Assembly (NCBI RefSeq): GCF_013778325.1
Contig: NZ_JACEIB010000024.1
Span: forward strand, 20,437 to 84,436
DNA: 64,000 nucleotides
Reading direction: 5' to 3'
From: Sphingomonas chungangi
GTDB taxonomy: Bacteria; Pseudomonadota; Alphaproteobacteria; Sphingomonadales; Sphingomonadaceae
Below the pieces are notes generated by a model. The model was given only the letters and a program-made list of their open reading frames with translations. It made no database searches and was not told the DNA's origin. This document shows, in pieces, positions 54,163 to 61,332 of this stretch; position 1 is the first letter of the stretch; every line of letters begins with the position of its first letter. A program made the position numbers and the translations under genes.

Positions 54163-54195
54163 TGCCCTTCGGGGGCTCGATGCCCCCGAAGGGCA
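54163..54195. repeat. Perfect 14-bp inverted repeat between the two structured repeats
   Basis: TGCCCTTCGGGGGC (54163-54176) and GCCCCCGAAGGGCA (54182-54195) are exact complements around the loop TCGAT. Read leftwards, the hairpin is followed by CTCTTTCTCTC, a weak T-rich tail, so it may act as a minus-strand terminator or attenuator. The plus strand has no T-run. Confidence 0.85.
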
Positions 54196-54244
54196 GGGTC
54201 TCCACACAGTACAACGTAAAAGAGCCCATGGCGCCAGGGCAGCA

Positions 54245-54331
54245 GTCAAGGAGCGCCGTCAGGCGATCGCGAAGCGGCGGTGGGGGTCACGATTTTGCAT
54301 GGCAAAATGGTGGGGCCCCGCCGTCCTTGAC
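54245..54331. repeat. Structured repeat, copy B (four-way-junction fold)
   Basis: This has the same architecture as copy A. P1 is GTCAAGGA (54245-54252) with TCCTTGAC (54324-54331). Hairpin a is CGCC-GTCA-GGCG (54254-54265). Hairpin b is CGC-GAA-GCG (54268-54276). The long arm is CGGTGGGG (54278-54285) with CCCCGCCG (54316-54323), then TCAC/GTGG, and the tip is ATTTTGC-ATG-GCAAAAT (54292-54308). Stem sequences differ from copy A while pairing is kept. Confidence 0.85.
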
Positions 54332-54403
54332 GGCAACCGCGGCCGTCATGACGATGATCGATCATGGAGGGCAGCGAGAGCGTAGCGCCCGCTGCCCGTC
54401 CCT

Positions 54404-54598
54404 TCATGGCGTCAGCCAGTCGAAGCCGCTGGCAAAGCCGCAATGAGCGCACCGCACCGTCAGATAGATGTTCACGCTGCCGGCGACCTGCTCATAGCAG
54501 CCATGCTCGGCCTGCTCGTCGCAGCGTGGACACGGGGCCGACCAAAAGTCCGGATCGCTTCCACCGATGCCAGCGGCATCACAATCTGTCCCCATCAT
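54404..54598 (-). CDS. Small zinc-ribbon hypothetical protein
   Basis: A 64-residue protein with two CxxC pairs, CPRC near residue 23 and CAHC near 50, spaced as in a zinc ribbon. The end GFASGFDWLTP is well formed. Its start overlaps the DUF6117 stop by four bases, which supports a real coupled gene. I do not recognise the family. A nucleic-acid-binding role in the plasmid leading region is a guess. Confidence 0.6.
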   Translation of the reverse strand: MMGTDCDAAGIGGSDPDFWSAPCPRCDEQAEHGCYEQVAGSVNIYLTVRCAHCGFASGFDWLTP

Positions 54599-54831
54599 CG
54601 GCGACTCCCGGGCATGTCTACGACGGGCAGCAGCCTGTCAAACGGGTTGCTGCCGAGAAGCTCGGCGAAGACGATCCTCGGGATGCCCGATCCGGTCGCA
54701 GCGACGGCGCACAGCAGGAAATGGATCTCGCCGGTCGCAGGATCGGCGCACTCGATCATCCCGAGATTGCCGGACTGGGCTGCACGACCCAGTGTCGCGA
54801 AATTGCGGCTCACATGGTCGGGGATGGTCAT
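54595..54831 (-). CDS. DUF6117-like plasmid protein
   Basis: A 78-residue protein: TIPDHVSRNFATLGRAAQSGNLGMIECADPATGEIHFLLCAV is the pattern I associate with DUF6117, a short protein found on alphaproteobacterial plasmids, ending with a region around NPFDRLLP. ATG 54831 is 13 bp after the terminator of DUF2493 copy 2, so it forms a separate unit with the zinc-ribbon gene. No function is known. Confidence 0.65.
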   Translation of the reverse strand: MTIPDHVSRNFATLGRAAQSGNLGMIECADPATGEIHFLLCAVAATGSGIPRIVFAELLGSNPFDRLLPVVDMPGSRR

Positions 54832-54843
54832 GACACGCTCCCG

Positions 54844-54874
54844 AAAAAGGGGCGACGCGGATCCGCGCCGCCCC
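54844..54874 (-). terminator. Intrinsic terminator after DUF2493 gene 2
   Basis: On the minus strand an 11-bp stem, GGGGCGGCGCG (54874-54864) with CGCGTCGCCCC (54859-54849, one G-U pair), closes a GATC loop and is followed by five T. It starts six bp after the stop of the DUF2493 gene. Confidence 0.92.
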
Positions 54875-54880
54875 GCTGGA

Positions 54881-55906
54881 TCAGTGGATGGATGCCGTCC
54901 CGCGCTGGACGGACGCCCCCTGCCCGGGTCGCCGCACCGTTTCGGCGGCCGCCTGGTCGGCCTTGCGGAAGGCATGGATCGGAACGCCGGCCGCGCGCAG
55001 CGCCTGGTAGAGATTGGCCTGGATCCCCGAGCCCTCGCCAAGCACCGCCTCGACAGGTTTCAGCTCGACCATCTTGCGGTTGCGCGCGAAGGGTGCGCCG
55101 CGCCCCGAACCGGTCAGCGTGTAAGCGACCAGCGGCACGACCCGGTCCGCAGCCCAGGCGGCAACGATCGCATCGAAGCCCTTGCGCTGCGCCGTCGTGA
55201 CGATGGTGAGGTGCGGCAGGCGGGTCCGGATCAGGTCCAGCCGCTCCCAGATCGGTTGCCAGTCGTGCCACTCGGCATGGCCCGACGCGATGACGATCGG
55301 CCCCTCCGGGTGATAGCGCTCGCGGGCGGTGAGCGTGCGGGAGCGAAGGAAATCCTGCACGGCGATCTGGGTCGCGCTTGACGCCTTCGACGCCTTGCTG
55401 CCGCGCGACGGCGACCAGGGCCATCCGGACTGCGCCCGATACATCTCGGCGGCATAGTCACGCATGCACTCGACCGCCTCGCGCTGCTCGAAGGTGGACT
55501 GGCAGAGCAGCTGCTTCTCCTCCAGCTCGACGGTGAAGACCTCGGACGGGTCCATGCGCCGTGTCATGTCGCGCAGTTCGTCCGCCAGCGCGTCCTCGCG
55601 CCGTTCGAGCTTGCTCGCGACGAAGTGGAAGCTGTTGACGAAGCCCCAGGCGATTTCCGCCGAGAGCGGTTCGAGGCGGGTGCCGGCCAGCAGGTCGAAG
55701 ATGGTGGCGATCACAGCACCACATTCGGCCTGCGCCGCGAGCGGCTCGGGCATGTCATGCTCGCCGGGCTCATCGCCGGGCTCGACGATCGAGAGGGGGA
55801 GCGGATCTCCGAACGCCCGCTTGAACTCGGGCGTCTCGATCATCGCGGCATAGAGGGTCGGCAGGTCCTGGAAATGGCGCACGCTGCGCGCGGAAACGTC
55901 GGACAT
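54881..55906 (-). CDS. DUF2493 (SLOG-fold) domain protein, copy 2
   Basis: A 341-residue paralogue of copy 1 with the same layout. The helical N-terminal part has IAWGFVNSFHFVASKLERREDALADELRDM and EVFTVELEEKQLL, then CMRDYAAEMYRAQSGWPWSPSRG. The C-terminal SLOG-like domain has HPEGPIVIASGHAEWHDWQPIWERL, VTTAQRKGFDAIVAAWAADR and KPVEAVLGEGSGIQANLYQALR. Shared blocks (WGxVNSFHxVxS, YHPEGP/HHPEGP, TTAQxxGxDxxxxAWAA) show a common origin. A disordered tail of 30 residues is specific to this copy. It is monocistronic, with its own terminator. Confidence 0.85.
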   Translation of the reverse strand: MSDVSARSVRHFQDLPTLYAAMIETPEFKRAFGDPLPLSIVEPGDEPGEHDMPEPLAAQAECGAVIATIFDLLAGTRLEPLSAEIAWGFVNSFHFVASKLERREDALADELRDMTRRMDPSEVFTVELEEKQLLCQSTFEQREAVECMRDYAAEMYRAQSGWPWSPSRGSKASKASSATQIAVQDFLRSRTLTARERYHPEGPIVIASGHAEWHDWQPIWERLDLIRTRLPHLTIVTTAQRKGFDAIVAAWAADRVVPLVAYTLTGSGRGAPFARNRKMVELKPVEAVLGEGSGIQANLYQALRAAGVPIHAFRKADQAAAETVRRPGQGASVQRGTASIH

Positions 55907-55928
55907 GGGAAGTCTCCCGAATGTGGGG

Positions 55929-55962
55929 AAAAGGCCGGAGGCGTGCGCTCACGCCCCCGGCC
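55929..55962 (-). terminator. Intrinsic terminator after the DUF736 gene
   Basis: On the minus strand GGCCGGGGGCGTG (55962-55950) pairs with CACGCCTCCGGCC (55945-55933), 13 bp with one G-U, around the loop AGCG, followed by TTTT. It lies between DUF736 and DUF2493 copy 2. Confidence 0.93.
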
Positions 55963-55981
55963 GGGATCAAGAGGTGAGTGC

Positions 55982-56470
55982 TCAGAAGGGGACGCGATCG
56001 TCCGCAAGTTCGCCCTCAGCGCCCTGACCGGTCAGTTCACCGTTGGCGCCCGCGGTGCTGCCGCCGAAGCTTCCGTCACCCAGATCCTCGGGCGCGCGCT
56101 GCCCGCCGAAGCTGGCGGCCCCCGCAAAGCCGGAGCCACCCAGATCGGAACGCACCGTGTCGCGACGCCAGGCGATCGAATAGCCGCCGGTCTCGTTCGG
56201 GAAGAGCGCGATCGGCAGCGGCTCGGGCAGGCTCGGGTCGTCGATATTGCCGGCGAGGAAGACTTCCCCGGTCCGCTTCATCGCCGCCTGCCACAGCGCG
56301 CCGATCTGGACCCAGCGCTTGGCGACGTTGAGGGTCAGGATCTCGTAGACGGGCGCACGATCGTTCATGCTCTCCACCTTGCGCAGACCGATGCGCGGCA
56401 GGTCGATGGTGCGGGTCGCGATGCGGCCTTCGAGACGGCCATTCACGACGACGATTTCACCGATATTCAT
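55982..56470 (-). CDS. DUF736 domain protein
   Basis: A 162-residue protein. The first ~110 residues match DUF736: MNIGEIVVVNGRLEGRIATRTIDLPRI, then APVYEILTLNVAKRWVQIGALWQAAMKRTGEVFLAGNIDDPSLPEPL, a small beta-rich domain frequent on alphaproteobacterial plasmids. The tail is Gly/Ala-rich (GGSGFAGAASFGGQRAPEDLGDG) and longer than usual. ATG 56470 is used; the open frame continues upstream without homology. It is monocistronic, with a strong terminator, and diverges from the MucR-like gene. Confidence 0.88.
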   Translation of the reverse strand: MNIGEIVVVNGRLEGRIATRTIDLPRIGLRKVESMNDRAPVYEILTLNVAKRWVQIGALWQAAMKRTGEVFLAGNIDDPSLPEPLPIALFPNETGGYSIAWRRDTVRSDLGGSGFAGAASFGGQRAPEDLGDGSFGGSTAGANGELTGQGAEGELADDRVPF

Positions 56471-56806
56471 GGTCTCAACCTTTCGAATATCGCTCGGAAC
56501 CTGTTTCCGGCGACACTCTGTCGAGATCCTTCTCTCCTCTGATGCGCCGCGCCCGCCGCCTGGCGAAACGGCCGAAGACAAGTGCCCCGTCTCCCCCTCC
56601 TCCTCCCGCGCGCCATGGAAACGCGGTAGGGATGAAAGCCCGTCATGGCCGAGACCCGGCTTGGGGCTCAGGCAAAGACCGCCAGCCCGGTGCCCTCCAG
56701 GACGGGCAGCCGCTCGGGCCAAACCTCGGCTCTTTCCATCGGACGGGGACAAGAGCAAAGAGCGGCAGGGTCCGAACACGCAGCGCGAACAGATGATGAG
56801 AAACCG
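56471..56806. other. Divergent intergenic region between DUF736 and MucR-like genes
   Basis: This is 336 bp with no recognised gene. It is rich in C/T on the plus strand around 56590-56620 and has GCTCTT/AAGAGC (56729-56756) as a possible stem. It presumably carries both promoters and, if the MucR-like protein is autoregulated, its operators. Confidence 0.45.
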
Positions 56807-57220
56807 ATGCCCGACCAGAATTTGATCACGCTCACCGCCGACATCGTCTCGGCGCACGTGTCCCACAACAAAGTGGCGCCGACGGAGATGCCATCGCTGA
56901 TCCAGTCGGTCTTCGCCGCCCTGGACACATCGTCCACGCCGAAGCCCGTCGAGGAGTCGCCGGTCCCGGCCGTGCCGATCCGTGCCTCGGTGAAGCACGA
57001 CCACATCGTCTGTCTGGAGGACGGCGCGAAGCTCAAGATGCTCAAGCGCTACCTGCGCACGAACTTCAACATGACGCCTGAAGAGTATCGGGCGAAGTGG
57101 GGCCTGCCGCGCACCTACCCGATGGTGGCGCCGGCCTATGCCGAGAAGCGCAAGGAGCTGGCGCAGAAGATCGGCCTGGGTCGCAAACGGAACGCCAGCG
57201 ACATCGATACGGCGCAATAG
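56807..57220 (+). CDS. Ros/MucR family regulator with altered zinc-finger residues
   Basis: A 137-residue regulator of the Ros/MucR family. The N-terminal LTADIVSAHVSHNKVAPTEMPSLIQSVFAAL is the oligomerisation region. The DNA-binding domain is IVCLEDGAKLKMLKRYLRTNFNMTPEEYRAKWGLP followed by YPMVAPAYAEKRKELAQKIGLG. In Ros the zinc is held by Cys-x2-Cys and two His. Here the second Cys is Asp (CLED), and the His positions read Tyr (KRYL) and Asn (RTN), so zinc is probably not bound. Such zinc-free members are known in Mesorhizobium and still bind DNA. Confidence 0.88.
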   Translation: MPDQNLITLTADIVSAHVSHNKVAPTEMPSLIQSVFAALDTSSTPKPVEESPVPAVPIRASVKHDHIVCLEDGAKLKMLKRYLRTNFNMTPEEYRAKWGLPRTYPMVAPAYAEKRKELAQKIGLGRKRNASDIDTAQ

Positions 57221-57288
57221 GAGAGATTGCCTGAGCCCAACGCGATTGCCGGCGACGGGGGCCAGCGAACAATGCTATTCATGGCGTC

Positions 57289-57687
57289 ATGAGTTGCTGG
57301 GGGCGTATCGTGATTGAGCGGGCGTTCGATCCCGAGGTGGGGATCATCTACGTCACCGGAACCGGCGTGTGGGACCGAGCGGCAGTCGATGAGCACTACA
57401 CAGCCTTGCGGACCATGATCGAAGACTTGCGATCGAGGGGGCTGCCGATCCGGGTGCTGTCGGACGTCAGCGCCGGCCAGCGCCAGGATCCGGCACTTGA
57501 GCGCCACATCCTCGCTCACATCGAGGCGACATTCCGCGCCGGAGACCGGTTTGCCCTGCTGGCCGCCGACATGGCCGACAAGTCCCACATGAGGGGACTG
57601 CTCGGTGCGGCGGATTTCGGCGTGTTCGCGTCGCGCATTCCGGCCGAGCAGTGGCTGCTTCTGGACGAACTGCCCCTGACGGGCTGA
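57289..57687 (+). CDS. Hypothetical protein, possibly SpoIIAA/STAS-like fold
   Basis: A 132-residue soluble protein. The alternation VGIIYVTGTGVWDRAAVDEHYTALRTMIEDLRSRGLPIRVLSDVSAG suggests the beta-alpha pattern of a SpoIIAA-like or STAS-like domain, and RFALLAADMADKSHMRGLLG continues it. No signal peptide or membrane segment is seen. The family assignment is uncertain. It is the first gene after the transfer-related block and has no obvious partner. Confidence 0.6.
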   Translation: MSCWGRIVIERAFDPEVGIIYVTGTGVWDRAAVDEHYTALRTMIEDLRSRGLPIRVLSDVSAGQRQDPALERHILAHIEATFRAGDRFALLAADMADKSHMRGLLGAADFGVFASRIPAEQWLLLDELPLTG

Positions 57688-57762
57688 TCCGCCAACAAGT
57701 CTCCATGACGTGGGACAACCCGGCATTTGCCGACCATGCCCGGCTTCGGTAGCGACCGGGCC

Positions 57763-58647
57763 ATGTCTCCCGGTATCGGTCTTCTCGTCCTGCTGGCCGC
57801 AGTCCTGCACGCAAGCTGGAACGGTCTGCTGCGCTCCGGCGCGGACCGGCTGTGGTCGATGACGATGATGTGCATCGCGATCGCATTGGTCTGCGCGGTC
57901 CTCGTTCCCGTGGTTCCGATGCCGGAGCGAGCGAGCTGGGGATATGCACTTCTCTCGGCGCTCCTCCACGTCGGCTACAATCTGTTCCTGGTTCGAACCT
58001 ATCGAAGCGGCGACCTCGGCCAAACCTACCCGATCTCGCGTGGCTCCTCGCCTGTCCTGGTGTCACTGGGCGCCGCGCTGTTCGCAGGCGAAATGCCCGA
58101 CACGATCAGCGCGATCGGCGTGCTGCTGGTGTCCGGCGGCATCATCTCGCTCGCCTTCCAGGGGCGCAAGCTCGGTCTGGGAAGCCTCCCCTACGCACTT
58201 GGCACGGGATGTTTCATCGGCGCCTACAGCGTCACCGACGGGATCGGCGTCCGGCTATCCGGGACACCCGTTGGTTACACGGTCTGGATGTGCCTGTTGT
58301 GGGGTGTGCTCGCGCCGCCCGTCTATGCGCTTCTCCGTGATTGGCGAAGCCTCGTACGAGGGCCGCGCGAGACGCTCATCGCGGCGGGCGGTGGCGTCGT
58401 CTCGCTGATCGCCTATGGCATCGTGATCTTCGCCATGTCGCTCGGCCCCATGGGCTCAGTGTCGGCGCTGCGCGAAACCAGTGTTGTCTTCGCGGCCGTG
58501 ATCGGTCGCGTCTTCCTCAACGAGCGCCTGACGGCCTGGCGGATCGCCGCCTGCTGTATCGTCGCGGCCGGGGCGATCTGCATCGGCCATGATGGCGGTG
58601 CCAGGCACGTCGTACCGAGGAGGCCCGACGCAGGCGTTGCGCGATAG
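57763..58647 (+). CDS. EamA/DMT-family transporter
   Basis: A 294-residue protein with ten predicted helices in two EamA repeats. The first repeat starts GLLVLLAAVLHASWNGLLR and contains the SRGSSPVLVSLGAALFAGE signature near 95. The second contains LRETSVVFAAVIGRVFLNERLTAWRIAAC near 240, the matching helix pair with the conserved Glu. Members export metabolites or amino acids. ATG 57763 is preferred to 57727. Its 3' end overlaps the MgtC-family gene on the other strand by 131 bp. Confidence 0.9.
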   Translation: MSPGIGLLVLLAAVLHASWNGLLRSGADRLWSMTMMCIAIALVCAVLVPVVPMPERASWGYALLSALLHVGYNLFLVRTYRSGDLGQTYPISRGSSPVLVSLGAALFAGEMPDTISAIGVLLVSGGIISLAFQGRKLGLGSLPYALGTGCFIGAYSVTDGIGVRLSGTPVGYTVWMCLLWGVLAPPVYALLRDWRSLVRGPRETLIAAGGGVVSLIAYGIVIFAMSLGPMGSVSALRETSVVFAAVIGRVFLNERLTAWRIAACCIVAAGAICIGHDGGARHVVPRRPDAGVAR

Positions 58648-59344
58648 CTGATCGCTCCAGGTCCGCCGCCTTTCGCTTCTCGGTCTCCACATCATGGACG
58701 CCAGGCGCCTCCTTGAGCCGCGCCAGGCCAAGACGGATATCGCGCTGGGACACCCGGGCGAGATGAAGTCGTGTCTCCTCGAGATCATCGGCGGCCGGGA
58801 TCGTGACGAGGCGGCTTAGCTGACCGCCACGAATGCCGAGCAGTTTCTTGACATGATCCGGGTCGAGCGAACCTCTTTCGGCGGTGACCTTGATGACGGC
58901 ACTCTGCACGCGGGATCGATAGGCGTCCTCGAGAGGCTTGATGCCGACAAGGATGAGCAGGATGATCGCGGTGGCGAGCGCGGCGGCGAAATACAGGCCA
59001 CCGCCCGAAGCCAGCCCTATGGCGGCGACGCTCCAGACACTGGCCGCGGTGGTGAGGCCCTTCACCACCTGGCCGCGCAGCAGGATCGAACCCGCTCCCA
59101 GGAAGCCGATGCCGGAGACCACCTGCGCGGCGATGCGCGACGGGTCGAGGACGACATGCGGCATCTCGGTCGCGCGCGTGAAACCGTAGGCCGAAACGAT
59201 CATCAGCAATGCGGAACCGACGCTCACCAGCATATGAGTGCGAACGCCCGCCGCCCACAGCAGCCGCTCGCGTTCGAACCCGACGAGGCTGCCCAGGACC
59301 GCGGCGACGGCGAGCCGGATCGCGATGTCGGTGTTGGTGATCAT
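58517..59344 (-). CDS. MgtC/SapB family membrane protein with aberrant C-terminus
   Basis: A 275-residue protein. The N-terminal ~140 residues have the MgtC pattern of four to five helices: AAVLGSLVGFERERLLWAAGVRTHMLVSVGSALLMIVS, then GIGFLGAGSILLRGQVVKGLTTAASVWSVAAIGLASGGG. The soluble domain ends near GVHDVETEKRKA. The final ~50 residues (RRASSVRRAWHRHHG and beyond) are basic, lack similarity and are read antisense to the EamA gene, so the native stop seems lost. MgtC proteins act in magnesium limitation and acid stress. Confidence 0.85.
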   Translation of the reverse strand: MITNTDIAIRLAVAAVLGSLVGFERERLLWAAGVRTHMLVSVGSALLMIVSAYGFTRATEMPHVVLDPSRIAAQVVSGIGFLGAGSILLRGQVVKGLTTAASVWSVAAIGLASGGGLYFAAALATAIILLILVGIKPLEDAYRSRVQSAVIKVTAERGSLDPDHVKKLLGIRGGQLSRLVTIPAADDLEETRLHLARVSQRDIRLGLARLKEAPGVHDVETEKRKAADLERSAIAQRLRRASSVRRAWHRHHGRCRSPRPRRYSRRRSARPSGAR

Positions 59345-59433
59345 CCGCTGCTTTGGTCTCCGTAGCTTGTCCGAATGAACTCCTTTTGCCGCGGCATGTT
59401 CAAACACGTGACTGCCTTGTTGGGAGCAACGCG

Positions 59434-59661
59434 ATGTCGGGATCGGACGATGTTGAGATGACGGTCAGCACGGACGAAGGCCCGGTGCACGTCTCGATTG
59501 CCCGACAGGCGCTGGCGCGCCTGTCGGGTCGCAGCCATGTGACAGCGGAAGGGACCGCGTCCGCCTATCGGGTCGAGATCGAGGACATCGTTCGCCCGAA
59601 AGCCCGATCGGGTGAGCCGCGAGCCATGATGCGGCTCTCCGAAGCCGACTTTTCGGTCTAG
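59434..59661 (+). CDS. Small conserved hypothetical protein
   Basis: A 75-residue protein: PVHVSIARQALARLSGRSHVTAEGTASAYRVEIEDIVRPKA resembles short proteins with a DUF1488-like outline, but the match is weak. The start MSGSDDVEMTVS is the first Met with good codon use. It lies 89 bp from the MgtC start, divergently, and overlaps the cupin-like gene on the other strand by four bases. Function unknown. Confidence 0.5.
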   Translation: MSGSDDVEMTVSTDEGPVHVSIARQALARLSGRSHVTAEGTASAYRVEIEDIVRPKARSGEPRAMMRLSEADFSV

Positions 59662-60137
59662 CTGCGCGGGCCGCCTACCGGATCCTGCAAGGGATCGGGA
59701 ACGGCCGCGATGGCGATCGTGACTGCGGTCGAGACGACGTCGCGACATTCGACAGCATCCTGCCCTGGAGGACAGGCTGACACGAGGCAGAAGTCGAGGC
59801 TCGCAGCGAGCCGGGCATGTCCCGTGCCGGCAGGCAGGACGATGACGTCGCTCGCATCGACCGCCAGCCGGACCGAATGTGGTCCCCCCAAGCCCAGGAT
59901 CGCCGAGCCGGCAGCGACGCCAATCACCTCATGCGCGGTAGCGTGATAATGGTAGTCGCGGTGGATGCTGGCTCGTTCAGCGATCAGCCAACCATTGCAG
60001 GTGAACAGGCGCTCAAGCGATGCCCCAATATCGGGATCATCATGATCGACAGCATTGCGGTAGACCAGCACGGGAAGGCGCGGATTATTTGGGATCCAGT
60101 CGTCTCTATCCAGGAATATCCTGCGCGCTTCCGTCAT
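59658..60137 (-). CDS. Cupin protein (YjlB-like)
   Basis: A 159-residue cupin. FLDRDDWIPNNPRLPVLVYRNAV opens as in YjlB. HRDYHYHATAHEVIGVAAGSAILGLGG (about 60-86) carries the first motif with the His-x-His and Glu ligands, and VDASDVIVLPAGTGHARL (about 93-110) the second with the last His. It probably binds a metal; the substrate is unknown. It is a single gene on the minus strand. Confidence 0.85.
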   Translation of the reverse strand: MTEARRIFLDRDDWIPNNPRLPVLVYRNAVDHDDPDIGASLERLFTCNGWLIAERASIHRDYHYHATAHEVIGVAAGSAILGLGGPHSVRLAVDASDVIVLPAGTGHARLAASLDFCLVSACPPGQDAVECRDVVSTAVTIAIAAVPDPLQDPVGGPRS

Positions 60138-60292
60138 CCAGCTCTCTTCAAAGGCTTTAGGAGCCGTGACGCTGCGCAGAAATCATTACAGCAGCGTGAC
60201 ACGCCACAGGCTCTCCTCCCGCAGATCGTCGAGATTCTCCCCGGAGATGGCGCTCCATGCCGGTCTTCATCGCCAGCGGCCCCGAGCGACAC

Positions 60293-60706
60293 CTAATGCC
60301 GAGCTTCCAGCAACGCCTTCAACGTGTCGGGATCCGCTCGCACGAGCGTCGCATCTGCCTCGAAAACGGCGTCGTCCATGTCGGGTTGGCGAAACAGAGT
60401 GAACAGCACCGTCGTGCCAGCGCCATTCTCGATCATGCGGAGCGGGATATAGATTTCGGGCTGTCCGGCGATGCAGACCCGGTGATCGAGGATGCAGAAT
60501 TCGTTCGCCGGGCTGAAGGTGACCACCGCATCTCCTGCTGGGGTGTCGGCATGCCAGATGTCGCCGTCCTTGTGCAGCGACCGGGAGAGGCCAGCCGCCC
60601 ACCTGGGGAAATTCTCAGGTCTCTGCGCAAACGCATAAGCCTTGGCGAACGGGCAATCGATCGAGATGCTGATCTGTCGCACCGCCATCGGGTGGTTATC
60701 CGCCAT
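60293..60706 (-). CDS. SRPBCC-like protein
   Basis: A 137-residue protein. ISISIDCPFAKAYAFAQRPENFPRWAAGLSRSL (about 12-44) is the first strand-helix-helix segment of polyketide-cyclase/dehydrase-type SRPBCC proteins. FCILDHRVCIAGQPEIYIPLRMIENGAGTTVLFTLFRQPDMDD continues the sheet, and ADPDTLKALLEA is the long C-terminal helix. The start at MADNHPM is preferred. The ligand is unknown. It is unrelated in detail to the SRPBCC gene at 39.3 kb. Confidence 0.75.
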   Translation of the reverse strand: MADNHPMAVRQISISIDCPFAKAYAFAQRPENFPRWAAGLSRSLHKDGDIWHADTPAGDAVVTFSPANEFCILDHRVCIAGQPEIYIPLRMIENGAGTTVLFTLFRQPDMDDAVFEADATLVRADPDTLKALLEARH

Positions 60707-60950
60707 CGCTGTCTCCCGGCACTTGGTCGGCAAGCAAACGCCAGGCGAACGCTATGGGTGCCACATGCAGGCGTTGCCCGCGCCAAAGCCGGGACGCGGT
60801 CAATGGGGCCAGAGGGCGACCATCGACCGTGCGAAACGAAGGATCGGGACGGGACAACGCCCCGTCTCCCTCGCGCGCCTGACCGGCTTGACCCGGCAGC
60901 CGGTCTTCCTATCTCCCCTGCAAAACAGAGCGAGAGAGACCTGAAGCCGC

Positions 60951-61175
60951 ATGTCCGACGCCTTATCGTACCGCATGTTTCGCATGAATGCGTTGACGGG
61001 AGATATACGCAGCCACGAGGATTTCGAAGCCTGGTCCGATGACCAGGCGATTGGCCGGGCGCTGGAGGCAGCCGGTCCTTATCGCATCGAACTGTGGCGC
61101 GAGGGCCGCAAGCTTGCGGCGATCAGCGGAACGGGCGGCCCGGGCGAACTGACGATCGCTCCAACGACCGAGTAA
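60951..61175 (+). CDS. Small hypothetical protein
   Basis: A 74-residue protein: YRMFRMNALTGDIRSHEDFEAWSDDQAIGRALEAAGPYRIELWREGRKLAAI resembles short alphaproteobacterial proteins with a beta-alpha-beta outline. A GAGAGAG lies upstream of the ATG. It precedes the HU gene by 157 bp. No function is known. Confidence 0.6.
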   Translation: MSDALSYRMFRMNALTGDIRSHEDFEAWSDDQAIGRALEAAGPYRIELWREGRKLAAISGTGGPGELTIAPTTE

Positions 61176-61332
61176 TCCTGCCTGACCGGCCCCAGGCGAT
61201 CAGGTCGTCCGCAGCGGCATCGCGTCGGCCTGCCGGTGCCGTTGCTGGATCGGATATATACGCAGGACGGCTGGACGGGCCTCGTCGGCGCCCGCTATGT
61301 CACCGGCCCAATCTCGTTACAGGGACACCATA

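Larger units (their letters stand above)
53973..54403. other. Non-coding region with paired structured repeats
   Basis: This is 431 bp between DUF2493 copy 1 and the zinc-ribbon gene, without a coding frame of any merit. It contains repeat copy A, a perfect 14-bp hairpin and repeat copy B (each listed). A further hairpin, GGGCAGCG/CGCTGCCC, lies near 54367-54395. Both flanking genes are read leftwards, so this is the upstream region of DUF2493 copy 1. Confidence 0.7.

Noticed and set aside
56540-56585. CTGATG followed by a stem and GAAA, resembling a hammerhead ribozyme core.
   Set aside because: The invariant A after CTGATG is missing and no stems I or III or cleavage site can be formed.
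55982-57217. A 411-codon minus-strand frame covering DUF736 and the MucR-like gene.
   Set aside because: Only the part from 56470 has DUF736 features; the rest is the antisense shadow of the MucR-like gene.
60138-60292. A minus-strand fragment with ENLDDLREESLWRVTLL before a stop.
   Set aside because: It reads like the tail of a gene but has a stop just upstream and no start; too little to call.
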